In this document: piece by piece, positions 26,355 through 34,742 of the stretch
Layout of the letters: every line of letters starts with the position of its first letter
Numbering within the stretch: position 1 is the stretch's first letter
Assembly (NCBI RefSeq): GCF_000423505.1
Contig: NZ_AUIC01000003.1
Span: 558,001 to 622,000 of the forward strand
Source: Pseudoclavibacter soli DSM 23366
GTDB lineage: Bacteria > Actinomycetota > Actinomycetes > Actinomycetales > Microbacteriaceae
Reading direction: 5' to 3'
Length of the DNA stretch: 64,000 nt
The notes under the pieces: model-generated
What the model was told of the DNA's origin: nothing
What the model saw: the letters and a program-made list of their open reading frames with translations, nothing else
Databases searched by the model: none
Program-made: the position numbers and the translations under genes

Positions 26355-27018
26355 GGCGCCGGTCGACGAGTCGGCACAGGCCCCTTCGGTCGAGCCACAG
26401 CCTGCGGCTCGCTCCGCCGAAGACATCGCCCGCGAGCAGCAAGAGTTCGCGGCCAAACAGCGGCGTGCCAAGCAGACTGTGCGCAACCTGCTCATCGCGC
26501 TGCTCGCCTGCCTGGGCGTGGTGGTCGTGCTGCTGGTGGCGGTGCCCCGTGACGACTCGTCGCGGCTGAGCACCGTCGACTTCCATCAGGTCGCCGACGG
26601 GCTGCAAGACAGCGCCGCGATGACTCTGGCCGTGCCCGACGTCGACGACCGCTGGATCGCCAACCGCGCCGATTACACGCCCGACACCGACACCGGCCTC
26701 GACGTCTGGTACGTCGGGCTGCGCACACCGAACAAACAGTTCATCTCGATCACGCAGTCGTCTGAGGTCAACGCCACCTGGCAGGTGCAGCAGCTCACGC
26801 CACGCAAGGCCACCGGCACCACGACCATCGACGGCGTCGAGTTCACCGTCTACGACCAGCGCGACGACTCCGACTACGCCGGCCGCAGCGATTACGCGCT
26901 GACGGCAGACGTCGATGGAACTACACTGATCTTCAACGGAACGGCCGATGACGACGAGTTCGCGCAGCTGGTGACCGCCACACTCACGTCGATGGGAGCC
27001 GGTTCCGAGGCATCGTGA
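26347..27018 (+). CDS. DUF4245 domain membrane protein
   Basis: The 223-residue protein has a charged cytoplasmic N-terminus, one transmembrane helix (LLIALLACLGVVVVLLVAVP, about 47-66) and an extracytoplasmic domain of about 150 residues with WYVGLRTP and SDYALTADVDGTTLIFNGTAD, the DUF4245 pattern. The family is actinobacterial, of unknown function, and typically follows xseB as here. ATG 26347 lies inside the end of xseB, so translation is probably coupled. Confidence 0.9.
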   Translation: MPEAPVDESAQAPSVEPQPAARSAEDIAREQQEFAAKQRRAKQTVRNLLIALLACLGVVVVLLVAVPRDDSSRLSTVDFHQVADGLQDSAAMTLAVPDVDDRWIANRADYTPDTDTGLDVWYVGLRTPNKQFISITQSSEVNATWQVQQLTPRKATGTTTIDGVEFTVYDQRDDSDYAGRSDYALTADVDGTTLIFNGTADDDEFAQLVTATLTSMGAGSEAS

Positions 27019-27036
27019 CCGGCACAAAGGAGAGTC

Positions 27037-27711
27037 ATGAACGAGCAGATCAGTCAGGCCAAGACGCCCGCCGAAGTGTGGAGCGAGCTGCTCGCCGGCA
27101 ATGACCGCTTTGCCACCGAACAATGCCTGCACCCCCACCGTGACGAGGCACGCCGCCAGCAGCTGCTCGAAGGGCAGAGCCCCAAGGCCGTGATCTTGGG
27201 CTGCGGCGACTCCCGCGTGCCCGCCGAGATCATCTTCGACGCCGGCCTCGGCGACCTGTTCGTGGTACGCAATGCCGGCGCCGTCATCGGCACCAGCATT
27301 CTGGGCTCACTTGAGTTCGCCGTCGGTTCGCTGCACGTGCCACTGGTGGTTGTGATGGGTCACGAGCACTGCGGCGCCATCGCCGGTGCCATCGCTGCGG
27401 CCGACCCGGCACAGCCGACCCCTCCCGGCTACTTCCTCGAAGAGCTGCTGCACCGCATCAAACCGGCTGTGCAGCAGGCCACCCGAGAGGGCAATGCCAC
27501 TCCCGAGCACATCGGCGAGCTGCAGGTCGAGAACACCGTGCAGGCCATCATGGAGCGCTCTGAGCTCATCGCCGCGGCAGTCGGCCAGGGCACCACCGCC
27601 GTGATCGGTATCACCTACGACCTGAGCACCGCACGGGTGCGCACACTCACCGACCGCGGCCTCGGCCTGGGCCTCGACGAGCGCGCTGCCCGACGTGAGC
27701 TTTCCCACTGA
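27037..27711 (+). CDS. Beta-class carbonic anhydrase
   Basis: The 224-residue enzyme interconverts CO2 and bicarbonate with a zinc ion. Zinc ligands and dyad: Cys-x-Asp-x-Arg in [11 protein letters not shown], and His plus Cys in [12 protein letters not shown]. The oligomer segment [10 protein letters not shown] and the C-terminal [13 protein letters not shown] strand are conserved. AAAGGAGAG precedes the ATG. It probably shares an operon with DUF4245 (18-bp gap) and is followed by fumC, so it may feed bicarbonate to central carbon metabolism. Confidence 0.95.
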   Translation: MNEQISQAKTPAEVWSELLAGNDRFATEQCLHPHRDEARRQQLLEGQSPKAVILGCGDSRVPAEIIFDAGLGDLFVVRNAGAVIGTSILGSLEFAVGSLHVPLVVVMGHEHCGAIAGAIAAADPAQPTPPGYFLEELLHRIKPAVQQATREGNATPEHIGELQVENTVQAIMERSELIAAAVGQGTTAVIGITYDLSTARVRTLTDRGLGLGLDERAARRELSH

Positions 27712-27778
27712 CCTGACTCCTGTATCCAACCGCGCTGAAATTCAGCACCAAACACCCAACAGAAAGAGGGGCGTCACC

Positions 27779-29170
27779 GTGACCGAATACCGCATTGAGC
27801 ACGACACCATGGGAGAGGTTCGGGTTCCGGCCGACGCTCTCTATGGTGCCCAGACCCAGCGTGCCGTCGAGAACTTCCCGATCTCGGGCACCGGCCTAGA
27901 GCGCCGCCACATCGCGGCACTCGCGCGAATCAAGAAGGCCGCTGCGCTGGCCAACGCGAAGCTGGGCATCCTCGACGACGATGTCGCCCAGGCCATCGCA
28001 GACGCCGCTGACAAAGTGGTCACCGGCGAATACGACCGTCACTTCCCCATCGACGTATACCAGACTGGCTCGGGCACCTCGTCGAACATGAACACCAACG
28101 AGGTGCTCGCAACGCTCGCCTCTGACGCACTCGGCAAGCCCGTGCACCCCAACGACCACGTGAATGCGTCGCAGTCGTCGAACGATGTGTTCCCCACGTC
28201 GGTGCATGTGGCCGTCACCGGTGCACTGCTCGAAGATCTGATTCCCTCGCTCGACGAGCTGGCTCGTTCGCTCGAGGCCAAGGCCACCGAGTGGAAGGAT
28301 GTGGTCAAGGCCGGCCGCACGCACCTGATGGACGCCACCCCGGTGACCGTGGGCCAGGAATTCGGCGGCTACGCCCGCCAGATCCGCCTCGGCATCGAGC
28401 GCGTTGAAGCCGCGCTGCCTCGCGTGGCCGAGGTGCCGCTGGGCGGCACTGCCACCGGCACCGGCATCAACACGCCGAAGGGCTTTCCGCAGCAGGTCAT
28501 CGAGCTGCTGCGCGATGACACCGGCCTGCCGATCACCGAGGCCAAAGACCACTTCGAGGCCCAGGGTGCGCGTGATGCGCTCGTCGAGGTCTCGGGCGCG
28601 CTGAAGACCATCGCGGTCAGCCTGATCAAGATCCAAAACGACCTGCGCTGGGCGTCGTCAGGCCCCAACGCGGGCCTGGGCGAGCTGCATCTGCCCGATC
28701 TGCAGCCCGGTTCGTCGATCATGCCCGGCAAGGTCAACCCGGTGATTCCCGAGGCCGTGCTGCAGGTGGCCTCGCGCGTGATCGGTAATGACACCGTCGC
28801 CACGTGGGCCGGCGCCTCGGGCAACTTCGAGCTCAATGTGCAGATCCCGGTGATCGCCAACGCGCTGCTCGAGTCGATCCGCCTGCTGACCAACTCAACC
28901 CACCTGCTCGCAGTCAAGACCGTCGACGGCATCAAGGTCAACGTCGAGCGAGCTCGCCAGCTGGCCGAGTCGTCGCCTTCGATCGTGACCCCGCTCAACC
29001 GCATCATCGGCTACGAAGCAGCCGCGAAGATCGCCAAGTACTCGGTGGCCAACAAGCTCACCGTGCGCGAGGCGACCATCGCACTCGGCTTCGTCGAGCG
29101 CGGAGAGATCACTGAAGAGCAGCTCGACAAGGCTCTCGACGTGCTGTCGATGACTTCACCGAACCTCTGA
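27779..29170 (+). CDS. fumC: Class II fumarate hydratase
   Basis: The 463-residue enzyme of the aspartase/fumarase superfamily interconverts fumarate and malate in the TCA cycle. Conserved blocks: [40 protein letters not shown] and the signature [11 protein letters not shown] carrying the catalytic Ser loop. GTG 27779 has AGAGGGG upstream and gives the standard N-terminus [17 protein letters not shown]; an upstream in-frame ATG adds an unconserved extension. A strong terminator follows. Confidence 0.96.
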   Translation: MTEYRIEHDTMGEVRVPADALYGAQTQRAVENFPISGTGLERRHIAALARIKKAAALANAKLGILDDDVAQAIADAADKVVTGEYDRHFPIDVYQTGSGTSSNMNTNEVLATLASDALGKPVHPNDHVNASQSSNDVFPTSVHVAVTGALLEDLIPSLDELARSLEAKATEWKDVVKAGRTHLMDATPVTVGQEFGGYARQIRLGIERVEAALPRVAEVPLGGTATGTGINTPKGFPQQVIELLRDDTGLPITEAKDHFEAQGARDALVEVSGALKTIAVSLIKIQNDLRWASSGPNAGLGELHLPDLQPGSSIMPGKVNPVIPEAVLQVASRVIGNDTVATWAGASGNFELNVQIPVIANALLESIRLLTNSTHLLAVKTVDGIKVNVERARQLAESSPSIVTPLNRIIGYEAAAKIAKYSVANKLTVREATIALGFVERGEITEEQLDKALDVLSMTSPNL

Positions 29171-29213
29171 TCGCGACCAGACTCTTTCAGCGGTAACCCG
29201 CTGATCCAGAGTT

Positions 29214-29245
29214 GAGGGGCGGGCCGCATGCGGCCCGCCCCTTTT
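29214..29245 (+). terminator. Intrinsic terminator after fumC
   Basis: A perfect palindromic stem of 13 bp (AGGGGCGGGCCGC with its complement) with a 2-nt centre is followed by TTTT. It begins 44 bp after the fumC stop. Confidence 0.9.
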
Positions 29246-29553
29246 CTGCATGCTCTTGACGAGCGCGTTGTTGAGGGGTTTCTGCGCAACGGCGCGCGCG
29301 TGAGGGGCAAGCTGTTCGGCATCACGAGGCGAGGGTGCGGCGGTGGCCGCGCGCGCATCCATTCGCCCGCTGAGCCCGTTTCGCAACCGTTCACACACTC
29401 GTAACCGGCGCGCGCCCCGCAATGCACGGTGGCGGCGCACGCCTGACATAGGCTCCAAGCAACCGGTCAACCGATCGGTGCGGGATGGGCCAGCCCCTCC
29501 CGAAAGGAGGTCGGCCCCCTCGCTCGGCACAGCCAGCAGTTTGAGGAGTCATC
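29246..29553. other. Intergenic region between fumC terminator and phoH
   Basis: About 300 bp without a credible gene. It is very GC-rich with several CGCGCG runs. Near its end CCCCTCCCGAAAGGAGG could form a small hairpin, and GAGGAG just before the GTG of phoH is a ribosome site. Nothing else is recognised. Confidence 0.5.
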
Positions 29554-30969
29554 GTGGCCACCACCTCCACTCGTCGCACACCGCACCAGCCGAAGACGCG
29601 CTCGTCAGCAGCCGTCGAGACGACGAGCACTGACACGCGTTCTGAGATCGCCGACGAGTTCGGCGTTCTGCCCGACACCGCACAGCGAACCTATGTGCTC
29701 GACACCTCGGTGCTGATCAGCGACCCCGACGCCATTTTCAAGTTCGCCGAGCATCAGGTGATCATTCCGATCGTGGTAATCACCGAACTCGAGGGCAAAC
29801 GGCACCACCCTGAGCTCGGGTACTACGCACGCAAGGCGCTGCGCAATCTCGACGCGCTGCGAGATCAGCACGAGCGGCTCGACATCGCGGTGCCCATCGG
29901 CGATGTGGGCGGGTCGCTGCGCATCGAGCTGAATCACTCCAATACGGCAGTGTTGCCGAGCGGATTCCAGTCAGCCGGGTCGACCAATGACTCGCGTATC
30001 CTTGCCGTCGCGCGCAACCTCGCGAACGAGGGCGCGCACGTGACCGTCGTCTCGAAAGACATGCCGATGCGCGTGAAGGCCTCGGCGCTGGGGCTCGCCG
30101 CCGACGAATACCGGGCCGAGCAGGTCTCAGACACCGGCTGGACCGGCATCGCCGAACTGCAGATCAGCGAGCAGCAGATGAGCGAGCTCTACGACGACGA
30201 GACGGTCGATCTTGATGCGGCCGCCGAGCTGCCGGTGAACACCGGGCTCGTGTTGCAGTCACCGCGCGGGTCGGGCTTGGGTCGCGTGCTCGCCGACGGA
30301 CAGGTCAAGGCGATCGCCGGCGACCGCGACGTGTTCGGGGTGCACGGGCGCAGCGCCGAGCAGCGGCTGGCCATCGATCTGCTGCTCGACCCGAGTGTGG
30401 GCATCGTCTCGCTCGGCGGACGGGCGGGCACCGGCAAGTCGGCGCTGGCGCTGGCCGCTGGGCTCGAGGCTGTGCTCGAGCGCGATCAGCACCGCCGCAT
30501 CATGGTGTTTCGGCCGCTGTATGCCGTTGGCGGTCAAGAGCTCGGCTATCTGCCCGGCGACCGTGACGAGAAGATGAACCCGTGGGGCCAAGCGGTCTAT
30601 GACACTCTCAGTGCCGTGGTCTCGCCGCAGGTGATGACCGAGATCATCGCGCGAGACCTCATCGAGGTGCTGCCGCTGACGCACATCCGCGGCCGGTCGC
30701 TGCATGACGCATTCGTGATCGTCGACGAGGCGCAGTCGCTCGAGCGCAACGTGCTGCTGACGGTGCTCAGCCGCATCGGGCAGAACTCTCGCGTGGTGCT
30801 CACACACGACGTCAACCAGCGCGACAACCTGCGCGTGGGGCGCCATGACGGCATCACCTCGGTGGTCGAGAAGCTCAAAGGTCACCCGCTGTTCGGGCAT
30901 GTGACGCTCACCCGCAGCGAGCGCAGCCCGATCGCGGCTCTGGTGACCGATCTGCTGGGCGGTATGTAG
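29554..30969 (+). CDS. PIN-PhoH fusion protein (PhoH2 type)
   Basis: The 471-residue protein joins an N-terminal PIN ribonuclease domain ([44 protein letters not shown] with the acidic residues D, E, D) to a C-terminal PhoH ATPase ([20 protein letters not shown] Walker A at about 285-304; [22 protein letters not shown] Walker B). Mycobacterial PhoH2 of this layout is an ATP-driven RNA helicase/ribonuclease. GTG start with GAGGAG upstream. The left inverted repeat of the AbiEi element begins only 8 bp after its stop, leaving no separate terminator. Confidence 0.93.
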   Translation: MATTSTRRTPHQPKTRSSAAVETTSTDTRSEIADEFGVLPDTAQRTYVLDTSVLISDPDAIFKFAEHQVIIPIVVITELEGKRHHPELGYYARKALRNLDALRDQHERLDIAVPIGDVGGSLRIELNHSNTAVLPSGFQSAGSTNDSRILAVARNLANEGAHVTVVSKDMPMRVKASALGLAADEYRAEQVSDTGWTGIAELQISEQQMSELYDDETVDLDAAAELPVNTGLVLQSPRGSGLGRVLADGQVKAIAGDRDVFGVHGRSAEQRLAIDLLLDPSVGIVSLGGRAGTGKSALALAAGLEAVLERDQHRRIMVFRPLYAVGGQELGYLPGDRDEKMNPWGQAVYDTLSAVVSPQVMTEIIARDLIEVLPLTHIRGRSLHDAFVIVDEAQSLERNVLLTVLSRIGQNSRVVLTHDVNQRDNLRVGRHDGITSVVEKLKGHPLFGHVTLTRSERSPIAALVTDLLGGM

Positions 30970-30977
30970 CCCGGGCT

Positions 30978-31059
30978 GCGCCATAGGGGTGAAAGCCTGC
31001 CGTAGGGGTGAGCCTGCTTCACCCCTACGGCACAAACCCGCGATCTTTCACCCCTACGG
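30978..31059. repeat. Left 82-bp inverted repeat of the AbiEi element
   Basis: The sequence holds four TAGGGGTGA(A/G) boxes, two forward then two reverse, so it is itself palindromic and could fold as a hairpin. It is the inverse complement of 32217-32298 with about 9 mismatches and no gaps by eye. Together the two copies bound the AbiEi/DUF559 gene. The repeat begins 8 bp after phoH. Confidence 0.85.
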
Positions 31060-31202
31060 CACGCTGTGCCTCAGTGCTGGCCAGATGTATGGCTGAGGTG
31101 CGGCCCGCCACCGTTTCTGCACAGGCGACATTTTCTCCGAATCTGTCCACATACTGCCCGCCCCACTCGCCTCGGCACGCTCGACTCGGCGAGCCTGTTC
31201 TC

Positions 31203-32090
31203 ATGCAAGAAGTGCTGAACCGCATCCCCACTGGAGTCGTCACGCCAGCCTGGCTCGACCAGCACGGCGCAGACCGCGCAGTCATCTCACGCGTGCTGCG
31301 TCGCGGCATGCTCAGCCAGCTTCGCCGAGGCTGGTACGCCACCCCCGAAGCCGACCCAGACGTCGTGCGCGCCATCAGATTCGGCGGAGCTCTCTCTGGC
31401 CCGCATGCTCTGCGCCGCCACGGCGCTTGGGTGCCACCGGGCGCACAGCTGCAGATCGTTCGGTTCTCGCATCACCCAACCCGCGGATCGCTGCTGGCAC
31501 AAGCGCACAATGCGCGCGTGCACGAAGAATACGGCCGAGCCATGCGAGCGGTAGCCCCGTTTGGTGTGGCCCCGTGGCGCATGGCGCTGCAGCACTGCGT
31601 CAGAACCCTCGACCTCCCCGACGCCGTGGTTGTGGCCGACGGAATGCTCCATGCCGCTCGAGCGCAAACCCTCGCCCCGCACGACCACCTCGACGAGCAG
31701 CTCATCCGTGAAGCGTTGCAGGCCACCGCTCGAGGCCGCAAGATCGAATCTCTCACCGATGCCGACTCCGAGTCCATCATCGAGTCATACCCGAGGGTCT
31801 GGCTCACCCTTCGCGGGTATCGGGTCAAAATCCAGTTCCGGCTGCACAGCAACGAGCGCGTCGACATCGTCATCGAAGACCTCATCGCCCTCGAACTTGA
31901 CGGCCGTCACCATGGCGACCCTCTGCAATACCTCAAAGACCATGCCAAGGCGGCCCGAACCGCGATCGCCGGCCTCATCCCCTTGCGCTTCTCATATCAG
32001 CAGGTCATCGAGCACTGGGATCTGGTGCTCGAAGCCATCGAAACCCTGCTCGCCCGGTTCTGCCCCGGTCTGCTGCTGCGCACCGCCTAG
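31203..32090 (+). CDS. AbiEi-like HTH protein with DUF559 (Vsr-like) nuclease domain
   Basis: The 295-residue protein has an N-terminal AbiEi-type winged helix (TPAWLDQHGADRAVISRVLRRG, LRRGWYATPEADPDVVRAIRFGG) and a C-terminal PD-(D/E)XK-type domain of the DUF559/Vsr-like group: Glu in SIIESYPRVWLTLRGY, then RVDIVIEDLIALELDGRHHG, where the Asp and the ELD triad match the family's IEVDG-HH pattern. AbiEi is the antitoxin of the AbiE abortive-infection pair, but no AbiEii toxin lies nearby. Actinobacterial AbiEi-DUF559 fusions are common orphans of unknown role. ATG 31203 directly begins the HTH; no strong ribosome site. It is enclosed by 82-bp inverted repeats. Confidence 0.85.
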   Translation: MQEVLNRIPTGVVTPAWLDQHGADRAVISRVLRRGMLSQLRRGWYATPEADPDVVRAIRFGGALSGPHALRRHGAWVPPGAQLQIVRFSHHPTRGSLLAQAHNARVHEEYGRAMRAVAPFGVAPWRMALQHCVRTLDLPDAVVVADGMLHAARAQTLAPHDHLDEQLIREALQATARGRKIESLTDADSESIIESYPRVWLTLRGYRVKIQFRLHSNERVDIVIEDLIALELDGRHHGDPLQYLKDHAKAARTAIAGLIPLRFSYQQVIEHWDLVLEAIETLLARFCPGLLLRTA

Positions 32091-32216
32091 GGGCTGGTCG
32101 CAGATATGGCAGGCGCATGCCGCGCCGGTCTGTTACCACAGGGTCTGACCTGACTCTTCCGAGCCACCCCACCCTCAGCTGGACTACCAGCCTGCTTTGT
32201 CCCATCTCTGGCACCC

Positions 32217-32298
32217 CCGTAGGGGTGAAGAATCGCGGATTTATGCCATAGGGGTGAAGCACACTCACCCCTACGGCAGGCTTTCACCCCTGCGGCGC
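32217..32298. repeat. Right 82-bp inverted repeat of the AbiEi element
   Basis: Inverse copy of 30978-31059 with the same two-forward, two-reverse arrangement of TAGGGGTGA boxes. It ends 13 bp before the ychF -10 hexamer, so it covers the -35 region of ychF. The 126 bp between the AbiEi stop and this repeat hold nothing recognisable. Confidence 0.85.
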
Positions 32299-32311
32299 AC
32301 CCCGGGCAAGC

Positions 32312-32317
32312 TAGACT
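32312..32317 (+). promoter_or_regulatory. -10 hexamer (TAGACT) of ychF
   Basis: TAGACT ends 8 nt before the GTG of ychF, fitting a leaderless or near-leaderless transcript. Its -35 region lies inside the right inverted repeat. Confidence 0.5.
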
Positions 32318-32325
32318 TGTCCCTC

Positions 32326-33402
32326 GTGGCGCTGACTATCGGAATCGTGGGACTCCCCAATGTGGGCAAGTCGACCCTCTTCAATGCACTGACCAAGAAC
32401 TCCGTGCTCGCGGCGAACTATCCGTTCGCCACCATCGAGCCGAACGTGGGGGTGGTCAGCCTCCCCGACAAGCGCCTCAACCGCCTCGCCGAAATCTTCG
32501 GCAGCGAGCGAATTCTGCCCGCGCCGGTGTCTTTCGTCGACATCGCCGGCATCGTCAAGGGCGCCAGCGAGGGCGAGGGGCTGGGCAACCAGTTCCTGGC
32601 GAACATCCGCGAGGCCGACGCGATCGCCCTCGTCAGCCGCGGCTTCAGCGACCCCGACGTCGTGCACGTCGACGGTTCGGTGGATGCCGGACGCGACATT
32701 GACACCATTCTCACCGAGCTCGTGCTCGCTGACCTGCAGACTCTCGACAAGGCCATCACCCGCTACGAGAAAGAGGTGAAGGGCCGCAAGATCGACAAGT
32801 CTGTACTCGACACCGCGCTGGCAGCTAAAGCACACCTCGACGAGGGCAAGCCCCTGTCGACAGCGACTGGCCTCGACCTCGACCAGCTCAAAGAGCTCGG
32901 CCTGCTCACCTCGAAGCCCATTGTCTACGTGTTCAACGTGGATGAATCGGTGCTGACCTCTGCCGAACGTCGCGCCGAACTCGAAGCGCTGGTCGCCCCG
33001 GCAAAGGCGATCTTCCTTGACGCCAAGACCGAGAGCGAGCTCATCGACCTCGAGCCTGAGGAGGCACAGGAACTGTTGGCCAGCCTCGGTCAAGAAGAAT
33101 CCGGCCTCGACCAGCTGGCCCGCATCGGCTTCGAAGCACTCGGCCTGCAGACGTATCTCACCGCTGGCCCCAAAGAGGCTCGCGCCTGGACGATTCACAA
33201 AGGCTGGACCGCGCCCCAGGCAGCAGGTGTGATTCACACCGACTTCGAGAAGGGCTTCATCAAGGCCGAGGTCGTCTCGTTCCATGACCTCGACGCCGCT
33301 GGCTCGCACAACGAGGCGAAGGCCCAAGGCAAGGTGCGCATGGAGGGCAAAGACTACGTCATGCAAGACGGCGACGTGGTCGAGTTTCGGTTTAACGTAT
33401 AG
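32326..33402 (+). CDS. ychF: Redox-responsive ATPase/GTPase YchF (Obg family)
   Basis: The 358-residue protein has G1 GLPNVGKST (8-16), G3 DIAG, and the ATP-preferring NVDE motif in place of NKxD, followed by the helical insert and the C-terminal TGS domain (QTYLTAGPKEARAWTIHKGWTAPQAAGVIHTDFEKGF). YchF binds ribosomes and modulates stress responses. The GTG start gives VALTIGIVGLPN, the universal N-terminus; upstream in-frame codons lie in the inverted repeat and are not used. Confidence 0.95.
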   Translation: MALTIGIVGLPNVGKSTLFNALTKNSVLAANYPFATIEPNVGVVSLPDKRLNRLAEIFGSERILPAPVSFVDIAGIVKGASEGEGLGNQFLANIREADAIALVSRGFSDPDVVHVDGSVDAGRDIDTILTELVLADLQTLDKAITRYEKEVKGRKIDKSVLDTALAAKAHLDEGKPLSTATGLDLDQLKELGLLTSKPIVYVFNVDESVLTSAERRAELEALVAPAKAIFLDAKTESELIDLEPEEAQELLASLGQEESGLDQLARIGFEALGLQTYLTAGPKEARAWTIHKGWTAPQAAGVIHTDFEKGFIKAEVVSFHDLDAAGSHNEAKAQGKVRMEGKDYVMQDGDVVEFRFNV

Positions 33403-33435
33403 CGTTATTGACACGTTCCGTTATGTGCCGGCGGT

Positions 33436-33704
33436 GTGATCAGATCGTTCGGCAGCAAAGACATCGAGTTGCTGTGGCGTCAGGAGCGAGTGCCGTCCCT
33501 CGATCCGCGGATTCAGCGGGTGGCGTAGCGCAAGCTTCGTCAGGTGGGATCCGCGGTGGTGGTCGACGACAGCTCCCCTGACAGCCGGCTCGAGCTGCTC
33601 AAGGGTGGCCGAGTTGAACAGCCAGCATCGACGAACAATGGCGCATCTGCTTCATATGGACGGACACCGGCCCGGAGGAGTTGGAGATTGTTGACTACCA
33701 CTGA
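33436..33704 (+). pseudogene. higB: Broken HigB-type toxin
   Basis: From GTG 33436 the frame reads IRSFGSKDIELLW-RQERVPSLDPRIQRVA then hits TAG at 33526, continues in the same frame through RLELLKGGRV, and only after a frameshift near 33620-33635 resumes IDEQWRICFIWTDTGPEEL and EIVDYH ending at TGA 33702. This is the RelE-fold HigB/host-inhibition-of-growth pattern (RLE-LKG, WRICFIW, DYH). One stop and one frameshift make an active toxin impossible. Confidence 0.88.
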
Positions 33705-33846
33705 CAAACCTACGCCGATCCATCCCGGTGAGGTTCTCATGAAGTACTTCGGCACGTCCGTGCAGTTCTGGCTCAATCTGCAGAGCCACTACGAGCTCGA
33801 CTGCGCCGAGGATGCCTCCGGTGAGCAGATCGTGCAGATCACCCCG
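33691..33846 (+). pseudogene. higA: HigA-type antitoxin with HTH domain deleted
   Basis: Overlapping the higB end, the frame reads TTTDKPTPIHPGEVLM, the standard HigA N-terminus, then jumps directly to KYFGTSVQFWLNLQSHYEL, the standard C-terminal helix region. The roughly 35-40 residues between them, which form the DNA-binding HTH-XRE domain, are missing without a frame change. The start codon is TTG. After VQITP the frame runs into unrelated sequence without a stop, so the gene is dead. Confidence 0.85.
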
Positions 33847-33925
33847 CATCACCAACGAGCACCGGCTGGTGTACCTCGTGAACGGCGACGACCTCGTGAT
33901 CTTCCAGGCGCGCTACCACTACTGA
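33845..33925 (+). pseudogene. yoeB: C-terminal remnant of a YoeB/Txe toxin
   Basis: In another frame directly after the higA remnant, 26 codons read RITNEHRLVYLVNGDD then LVIFQARYHY and a TGA. This is the conserved C-terminus of YoeB-family ribonucleases, including the catalytic RITNEHRLVY segment and terminal YHY. The rest of the toxin and its antitoxin are absent. Confidence 0.85.
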
Positions 33926-34662
33926 GCTGGCTGGGGGCTCCCCGCCGCCCGCCGACCGCGCCACCGATCCAGCGCGATGGCCGCGAGGCCCAGCACCACG
34001 ATGCCCGCCGCGAGCGCGGCCACGTTGAGCACCACCTGCCCCACACCGAGCGAGTCGACATCGAGAAACGGATACGGCGCCCGCGAGGTGCGCGCCATGC
34101 CGCCAGCCGCACCAGCCGCACCAGCAGCTCCAGCGCCGGCGCCATCAGGCGCGATACCAGCCCCACCGCCGAGGCTGCCGCCGGCCGCGAGCACCACGGC
34201 GAACTCGACCAGGTAGAGCATCGGCGCGATCAGCCACAGCAGCGCGTCGCGCCAGCGCAGCCGCCCGGGAGCGTCGAAGAGCACCCAGTCGGCAACGGCC
34301 ATCAACGGCACCACCACGTGCAGGCCCAGCAGGGAGGCATCGGCCGCCGACCCGAAGCTCACCGACATGTGCAGCACCAGCCAGGCCACCAGGAACGTGA
34401 TGGTCACCGCCATCGTCGCAATGCCCTTGACCACGGGCGCGAACGGCTGGCCGACCGCATCCCGCCCGGCCCACAGTCGCACGGTGGCGACGGTGAAGTA
34501 CAGCGTGCACAGGATGTTGCTCTGCGTGGTGAACATCTCGAGCGCGCTCCACGACGCACGGCCGTCGAGCAGCCCGGTCGTGGCGATGATCGAGACCCAG
34601 CCGATCAGGCTGAGCAGACTCTTGTACACGGCGGAGGCAGGACGGCTGGCGATGAGCGGCAT
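33919..34662 (-). CDS. Pr6Pr family membrane protein
   Basis: The 247-residue protein has about six or seven hydrophobic segments (LLSLIGWVSIIATTG, NILCTLYFTVATVRLW, MAVTITFLVAWLVLHMSV and others) and the FTTQSNILC motif of Pr6Pr membrane proteins, whose function is unknown. Between two segments, about residues 165-190, is an Ala/Gly insertion (GAGAGAAGAAGAAGG) of simple-sequence origin. Its 3' end overlaps the YoeB remnant by 7 bp, so it arrived or was truncated against the toxin-antitoxin debris. Base usage looks richer in GC than flanking housekeeping genes. Confidence 0.85.
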   Translation of the reverse strand: MPLIASRPASAVYKSLLSLIGWVSIIATTGLLDGRASWSALEMFTTQSNILCTLYFTVATVRLWAGRDAVGQPFAPVVKGIATMAVTITFLVAWLVLHMSVSFGSAADASLLGLHVVVPLMAVADWVLFDAPGRLRWRDALLWLIAPMLYLVEFAVVLAAGGSLGGGAGIAPDGAGAGAAGAAGAAGGMARTSRAPYPFLDVDSLGVGQVVLNVAALAAGIVVLGLAAIALDRWRGRRAAGSPQPAQ

Positions 34663-34742
34663 TTCACCGACACTACCGCTCGCACCTGTGCATCACCGAG
34701 CAGTCTGGTGCCGACTAGCACGCCCCCGTCGCCTCTGCCACC

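Noticed and set aside
31203-32090. Complete AbiE abortive-infection system
   Set aside because: Only an AbiEi-like HTH is present, fused to a DUF559 domain; there is no AbiEii nucleotidyltransferase next to it.
30978-32298. TAGGGGTGA boxes as a CRISPR array or telomere
   Set aside because: The boxes alternate in orientation with short variable gaps and only four per copy; no spacer-repeat periodicity and no cas genes.
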